Shown in pieces: positions 60,825 through 64,000 of a stretch of 64,000 nucleotides of DNA. Origin of the DNA: Paludibacteraceae bacterium (lineage in GTDB: Bacteria > Bacteroidota > Bacteroidia > Bacteroidales > Paludibacteraceae). Location: positions 1 through 64,000 of the forward strand of contig JAKSKZ010000004.1 in assembly GCA_024401475.1 (NCBI GenBank), given 5' to 3'. The number at the start of each line of letters is the position of its first letter. The first letter of the stretch is position 1. The position numbers and the translations under genes are program-made. The notes beneath the pieces were generated by a model. That model did no database searches and was not told the origin of the DNA. It worked only from the letters and a program-made list of their open reading frames with translations.

Positions 60825-61913
60825 ATGGTAGAGAATCCCGAAAAAATAGGTTTGAAGAAAAGGTTTGCACTAAACCTTTTTGACCATTACAGACATAATG
60901 AGGCCAAGAATCATCAACTCAGATATCTTTTTTGGGAATGTACGCTAAGGTGCACACTCAACTGCCTACATTGTGGTAGTGACTGCAAACAGATGACTAA
61001 TGTACCAGACATGCCAGTTGACGACTTTATTGGTGCAATAAAGAAAATCATTCCTATCGTCAATCCCAACCACACAATGGTGGTCTTCACGGGAGGCGAA
61101 GCCTTGGTAAGAAAAGACATTGAAGCAGCAGGCATAGAACTCTATAAAATGGGATTTCCATGGGGACTCGTCACCAATGGTTACTTACTGACCCAAGAGA
61201 GGTTAGTCTCTTTGTTACGAGCAGGCATGAGATCTTGCACAGTCAGCCTTGACGGGCTAAAAGATTCGCACAATTGGTTACGCAACAATCCTCTATCATT
61301 TGACAAAGCAATCGAGGCCATAAAGCTACTTCCCCAAACAGATTTACGTTATGATGTAGTGACGTGCGTGAACAACCGCAATTTTGACGAACTTCCTCAA
61401 ATCAAACAGATGCTCATAGACATGGGGGTGAAAGAGTGGAGAATATTCACCATTTTCCCCGTTGGAAGAGCAGCCAACAATCCTGAATTACAATTGCCCG
61501 ACAAAAAATTCAAAGCAGTATTTGATTTTATAGAAGAGACTCGAAATGAAGGGAAAATTGCTCTCGACTATGGCTGTGAAGGATTTCTTGGAGAATACGA
61601 GTCACGAGCCAGAGATTCATTCTTCTTCTGTCGTGCAGGAATCAATGTGGGCTCCATCTTGGTGGATGGTAGCATCTCTGCTTGCCCTGACCTACGAAGT
61701 CGTTTTATACAAGGCAATATCTACAAAGACGACTTTGCTGATGTGTGGCAAAACAAGTTTCAAATCATGCGAGACAGAAGTTGGACCAAAACAGGCATTT
61801 GTAAAGATTGTGAGTTTTTCAAACACTGCGAAGGGAATGGCCTCCATCTTAGAGATGAAGAGACTAATGAACTCGCTTTCTGTCATTTAAAAAGAATCAT
61901 AGCCGGGAAATAA
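60825..61913 (+). CDS. radical SAM/SPASM enzyme of the rSAM-lipoprotein system
   Basis: 362 residues. The SAM-binding 4Fe-4S cluster motif is CTLNCLHC (about residue 46), preceded by an additional Cys pair. GGEAL and the glycine/Ser loop VSLDGLKDSHN fit the rSAM barrel. The C-terminal SPASM domain has Cys in FFFCRAGINVGSI, SACPDLRSR and GICKDCEFFKHCEGN, enough for two auxiliary clusters. It belongs by motif and context to the TIGR04133 rSAM/lipoprotein group. The reaction is uncharacterised; SPASM enzymes usually form C-C, C-S or thioether links in peptides. Confidence 0.88.
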   Translation: MVENPEKIGLKKRFALNLFDHYRHNEAKNHQLRYLFWECTLRCTLNCLHCGSDCKQMTNVPDMPVDDFIGAIKKIIPIVNPNHTMVVFTGGEALVRKDIEAAGIELYKMGFPWGLVTNGYLLTQERLVSLLRAGMRSCTVSLDGLKDSHNWLRNNPLSFDKAIEAIKLLPQTDLRYDVVTCVNNRNFDELPQIKQMLIDMGVKEWRIFTIFPVGRAANNPELQLPDKKFKAVFDFIEETRNEGKIALDYGCEGFLGEYESRARDSFFFCRAGINVGSILVDGSISACPDLRSRFIQGNIYKDDFADVWQNKFQIMRDRSWTKTGICKDCEFFKHCEGNGLHLRDEETNELAFCHLKRIIAGK

Positions 61914-61935
61914 AAAAGGCAACCCGAAGGTTACC
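61912..61935 (-). terminator. terminator of the 61937 gene
   Basis: The minus strand reads AAGGTAACC TTCG GGTTGCCTT followed by six T (A 61912-61917). It begins inside the stop region of the convergent radical SAM gene. Confidence 0.75.
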
Positions 61936-61936
61936 T

Positions 61937-62653
61937 TCACTCGTCTATAGGCAATTCTATTTTCTCTTCTCCTCTACGATAGTAATAAACAATACCATAT
62001 TCTCCGCATTTTTTCAAACGCTCAGGAATTGACAAGAGAGAGAACGAATGCTCAACCTGATTCCATATATCCAACACCACCTTATCCACATTCTCATTAA
62101 GAGCAGAGACATTTGAAATCGTTCGAGTCGTATTGTTTTGTAACACTTTTTGATTGTTGTAATGCTCAACAAAGATATCGTAGTGAACACGAACCTTGGC
62201 GATAGCTGGGTTATAAATCGGAGTTCCTCCACTCTGAATACGTTTCTGCTCACCCTCAATAATCAAGTTACCCCATTTAAAGAGATTATCATCAGAAATC
62301 AAATCTGGCACGACATTCGAATCAACAGATAAACCATACAGTTTTTTCATCTCAGGCTTTATTTCATTACGAAGCACACACATATTCAACACTTGAACAA
62401 AATGCGATACGTAAAGACGAGCCATTTTGGCTGCTTCCTGAAATTTCTTATTCGTATCTACCTGCTTTACTGAGCATTGCTTATATTCGCTCATAGCCCG
62501 TTCATAACGGACAAGCAGAGCCCTTGCATCTTCCAACGTACTATAAGAGAACGCTAAATCGTATGTATCCTCCAACCTATCGCCCATTTCAACCGCAGTC
62601 TTCAAAGCCCGCATACGGGCCTGGTTGGTATTCGGTAATCGTCTATATGGCAT
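61937..62653 (-). CDS. conserved Bacteroidales protein of unknown function
   Basis: 238 residues from MPYRRLPNTNQARMRALKTA; the start is chosen because this opening is the conserved one I know from related genomes. Helical throughout, with no signal peptide. The second half includes WGNLIIEGEQKRIQSGGTPI and KVRVHYDIFVEHY. Function unknown. It lies downstream of the polyprenyl synthetase on the same strand but is probably separate. Confidence 0.65.
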   Translation of the reverse strand: MPYRRLPNTNQARMRALKTAVEMGDRLEDTYDLAFSYSTLEDARALLVRYERAMSEYKQCSVKQVDTNKKFQEAAKMARLYVSHFVQVLNMCVLRNEIKPEMKKLYGLSVDSNVVPDLISDDNLFKWGNLIIEGEQKRIQSGGTPIYNPAIAKVRVHYDIFVEHYNNQKVLQNNTTRTISNVSALNENVDKVVLDIWNQVEHSFSLLSIPERLKKCGEYGIVYYYRRGEEKIELPIDE

Positions 62654-62777
62654 ATTAAACTCACATATTAATCCTTTCTCCCCTCGCCTGGAGAAAAAGG
62701 CAAACAACTAATATAATTACCAATAGCACATGATCCCAATATCATGTGCCATAAGTCATTTGGATTTGGCCAAGCCA

Positions 62778-63752
62778 TCAATCTTCACGATAGAGAAGAT
62801 TGTTAGCCAAATCATACAAAGGCTGTTTAAGTTCCTCCGCTACTGATATTTGACGCAAAGCATTCAACGCATCCTCGTAGTAGGCACGCATTGCACTTTC
62901 TGCATTTGTACGAACATCCAACTTATCATATATCGCAGTCACGGCCTTCACCTTTTCAGTGCGGTCAAACTTTTCTCTTGAAATCCAATCCATCAAACTT
63001 GCCTTTGATGCAGCATCCGATTTCTCCAACGCAGTAATCAACAAGAATGTCTTTTTATTGCAATTGATATCTCCACCAATAGCCTTACCAAACTTCTTTT
63101 CATCTCCATAAACATCCAACAAATCATCCTTTATTTGGAAAGCAAGACCTATACCGATTCCATATTTATAAATCAAATCAGCGTCACGCTCAGAAGCACC
63201 TCCACACAATGCGCCTATTTTCAAGCTACCAGCCAAAAGGACAGCCGTCTTGAGGCGTATCATCTCTATATATTCAGGAATAGTAACATCATTACGAGTC
63301 TCAAACTCCATATCGTACTGTTGTCCTTCAAAAACATCCAAACTTGTTTCCGTGAAGGCATCGAAAATTGATTTAAAAACAGACGGATCACACTTGGCCA
63401 ATAACTCGTATGCTTTAAACGACATAGCGTCACCTGATAGAATCGCCGTATTCTCGTTCCATTTTTTATGCACGGTAGGATTGCCACGTCTCATATCAGC
63501 CTTATCCATAACATCATCATGCAACAAGGTGAAATTATGGAAAACTTCAATTCCTAAAGCGGGATAAATTGCCTTCTCTATATTTTCATCGAAGAGTTGG
63601 CAAGACAACAAAGCCAATACCGGACGAATACGTTTTCCTCCTAATGAAAGCACATACTCAATCGGTTCATACAAACCACAAGGTTCTATTCTCCAATCCA
63701 AAGATGCCAAATGGCTCTTCACTAATTGCTGAATCTCCTCTATTTTTTTCAT
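62778..63752 (-). CDS. polyprenyl (isoprenoid) diphosphate synthase
   Basis: 324 residues. The first Asp-rich motif is [14 protein letters not shown] (about residue 84) and the second is [12 protein letters not shown] (about 210). GGKRIRP near residue 37 binds pyrophosphate. It joins isopentenyl diphosphate units to an allylic primer to make quinone or carrier side chains; chain length cannot be set by eye, though the bulky residues before the first DDxxD suggest a short-to-medium product. The start codon overlaps the trmB stop (ATGA). Confidence 0.88.
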   Translation of the reverse strand: MKKIEEIQQLVKSHLASLDWRIEPCGLYEPIEYVLSLGGKRIRPVLALLSCQLFDENIEKAIYPALGIEVFHNFTLLHDDVMDKADMRRGNPTVHKKWNENTAILSGDAMSFKAYELLAKCDPSVFKSIFDAFTETSLDVFEGQQYDMEFETRNDVTIPEYIEMIRLKTAVLLAGSLKIGALCGGASERDADLIYKYGIGIGLAFQIKDDLLDVYGDEKKFGKAIGGDINCNKKTFLLITALEKSDAASKASLMDWISREKFDRTEKVKAVTAIYDKLDVRTNAESAMRAYYEDALNALRQISVAEELKQPLYDLANNLLYRED

Positions 63753-64000
63753 TCGACAACCTCCTTATTTGTATTTTTTCCGCTTCGCTTGCTTCTATTG
63801 TAACTTCTGTAACTATCATACTCGATTTCCACATCAGGTTCGATAAAAGTAGTACGCGGTTCTGCTTTGAACTTTATATATTTAATGGTCAACCCTCTGT
63901 CCAACCATTGCTGCTCATAGAATGTCTTGATAGACAAAATTCTATCGTCAGAAAAATCAGAATGATAAAGGTCGTTATTGTCAAACAACACCTCATAGCC
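63749..64000 (-). CDS. trmB: tRNA (guanine-N7)-methyltransferase, C-terminal part
   Basis: The gene runs off the right edge. The visible residues [20 protein letters not shown], then [20 protein letters not shown] and YIKFKAEP match the C-terminal end of TrmB, which methylates G46 of tRNA; the SAM-binding part lies outside. A basic tail ([18 protein letters not shown]) extends past the conserved YIKF ending. It overlaps the polyprenyl synthase start by 4 bp, so translation is coupled. Confidence 0.75.
   Translation of the reverse strand, partial: GYEVLFDNNDLYHSDFSDDRILSIKTFYEQQWLDRGLTIKYIKFKAEPRTTFIEPDVEIEYDSYRSYNRSKRSGKNTNKEVVE

Noticed and set aside
1-64000. tRNA or rRNA genes
   Set aside because: No cloverleaf with a GTTCRA T-loop and no rRNA core motif was seen in the intergenic spaces by eye. 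tRNAscan-SE and Rfam searches would be decisive.

Overview
The window looks like chromosome from a member of the order Bacteroidales. Evidence: a type IX secretion (T9SS) C-terminal sorting tail, a BspA-like leucine-rich-repeat surface protein, the LL-diaminopimelate aminotransferase lysine route, type III glutamine synthetase, almost no Shine-Dalgarno sites, and many promoters of the Bacteroidetes form TTTG-N19-21-TAnnTTTG. Genus cannot be fixed from sequence alone.

Layout. 0-1.5 kb: a truncated IS30-type transposase and a small membrane protein. 1.6-7.7 kb: secreted and surface proteins (a CE1-type esterase with CBM6 and T9SS tail; a BspA-like protein) plus a 38-residue peptide gene. 7.7-9.6 kb: an AAA/DUF4143 ATPase bracketed by two copies of a hairpin-rich repeat. 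9.6-10.6 kb: gene-poor, with a well-formed candidate non-coding RNA. 10.6-17.3 kb: a degenerate ThiD domain fused to an AraC DNA-binding domain, CCA-adding enzyme, a GNAT acetyltransferase behind a tiny overlapping gene, a DUF2157/GDYXXLXY membrane pair and a flavin-reductase-like lipoprotein. 17.4-24.4 kb: a nitrogen and lysine block on the minus strand (dapF, dapL, porin-like protein, glnK, amtB, then glnN).

24.9-30.2 kb is a collapsed type I restriction-modification locus: hsdM is reduced to its last codons, hsdS carries a frameshift and a nonsense codon, and hsdR is reduced to its N-terminus. A Fic protein, a TIGR02391 protein and a REP-associated tyrosine transposase (RAYT) lie among these remains. 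Six copies of a 5'-GTAG palindrome are concentrated here. Four lie inside reading frames that stay open, and a fifth supplies the RAYT stop codon. 30.5-37.2 kb is an accessory, defence-like island: IS scraps, a broken XRE regulator between operator-like dyads, then a tight plus-strand operon (possible EVE/PUA-fold protein, two small unknowns, two DUF262 proteins, an unknown, and a frameshifted Nudix gene) ending in an IS3 fragment.

37.3-49.1 kb returns to core metabolism: a flavodiiron protein, then asnB-gltD-gltB facing a divergent purF-type amidotransferase. With the glnN/amtB/glnK block this makes the window unusually rich in ammonia and glutamine functions. 49.3-56.1 kb: a DUF4010 membrane protein, a DUF3791/DUF3990 toxin-like cassette, an FKBP, a von Willebrand A protein and two large unknown proteins. 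56.3-64 kb: a secreted 17-residue-repeat protein, two tandem 5'-nucleotidase-like lipoproteins, a radical-SAM/lipoprotein system with an additional miniature lipoprotein gene, a conserved unknown, a polyprenyl synthetase and the 3' end of trmB.

The most novel-looking items are the RAYT gene carrying its own presumed REP sequences in frame, the 45-codon second lipoprotein beside the radical SAM gene, the ThiD-like/AraC fusion that has lost the kinase anion-hole motif, the uncharacterised defence-like operon, and the promoter-to-terminator RNA at 10.08-10.35 kb.
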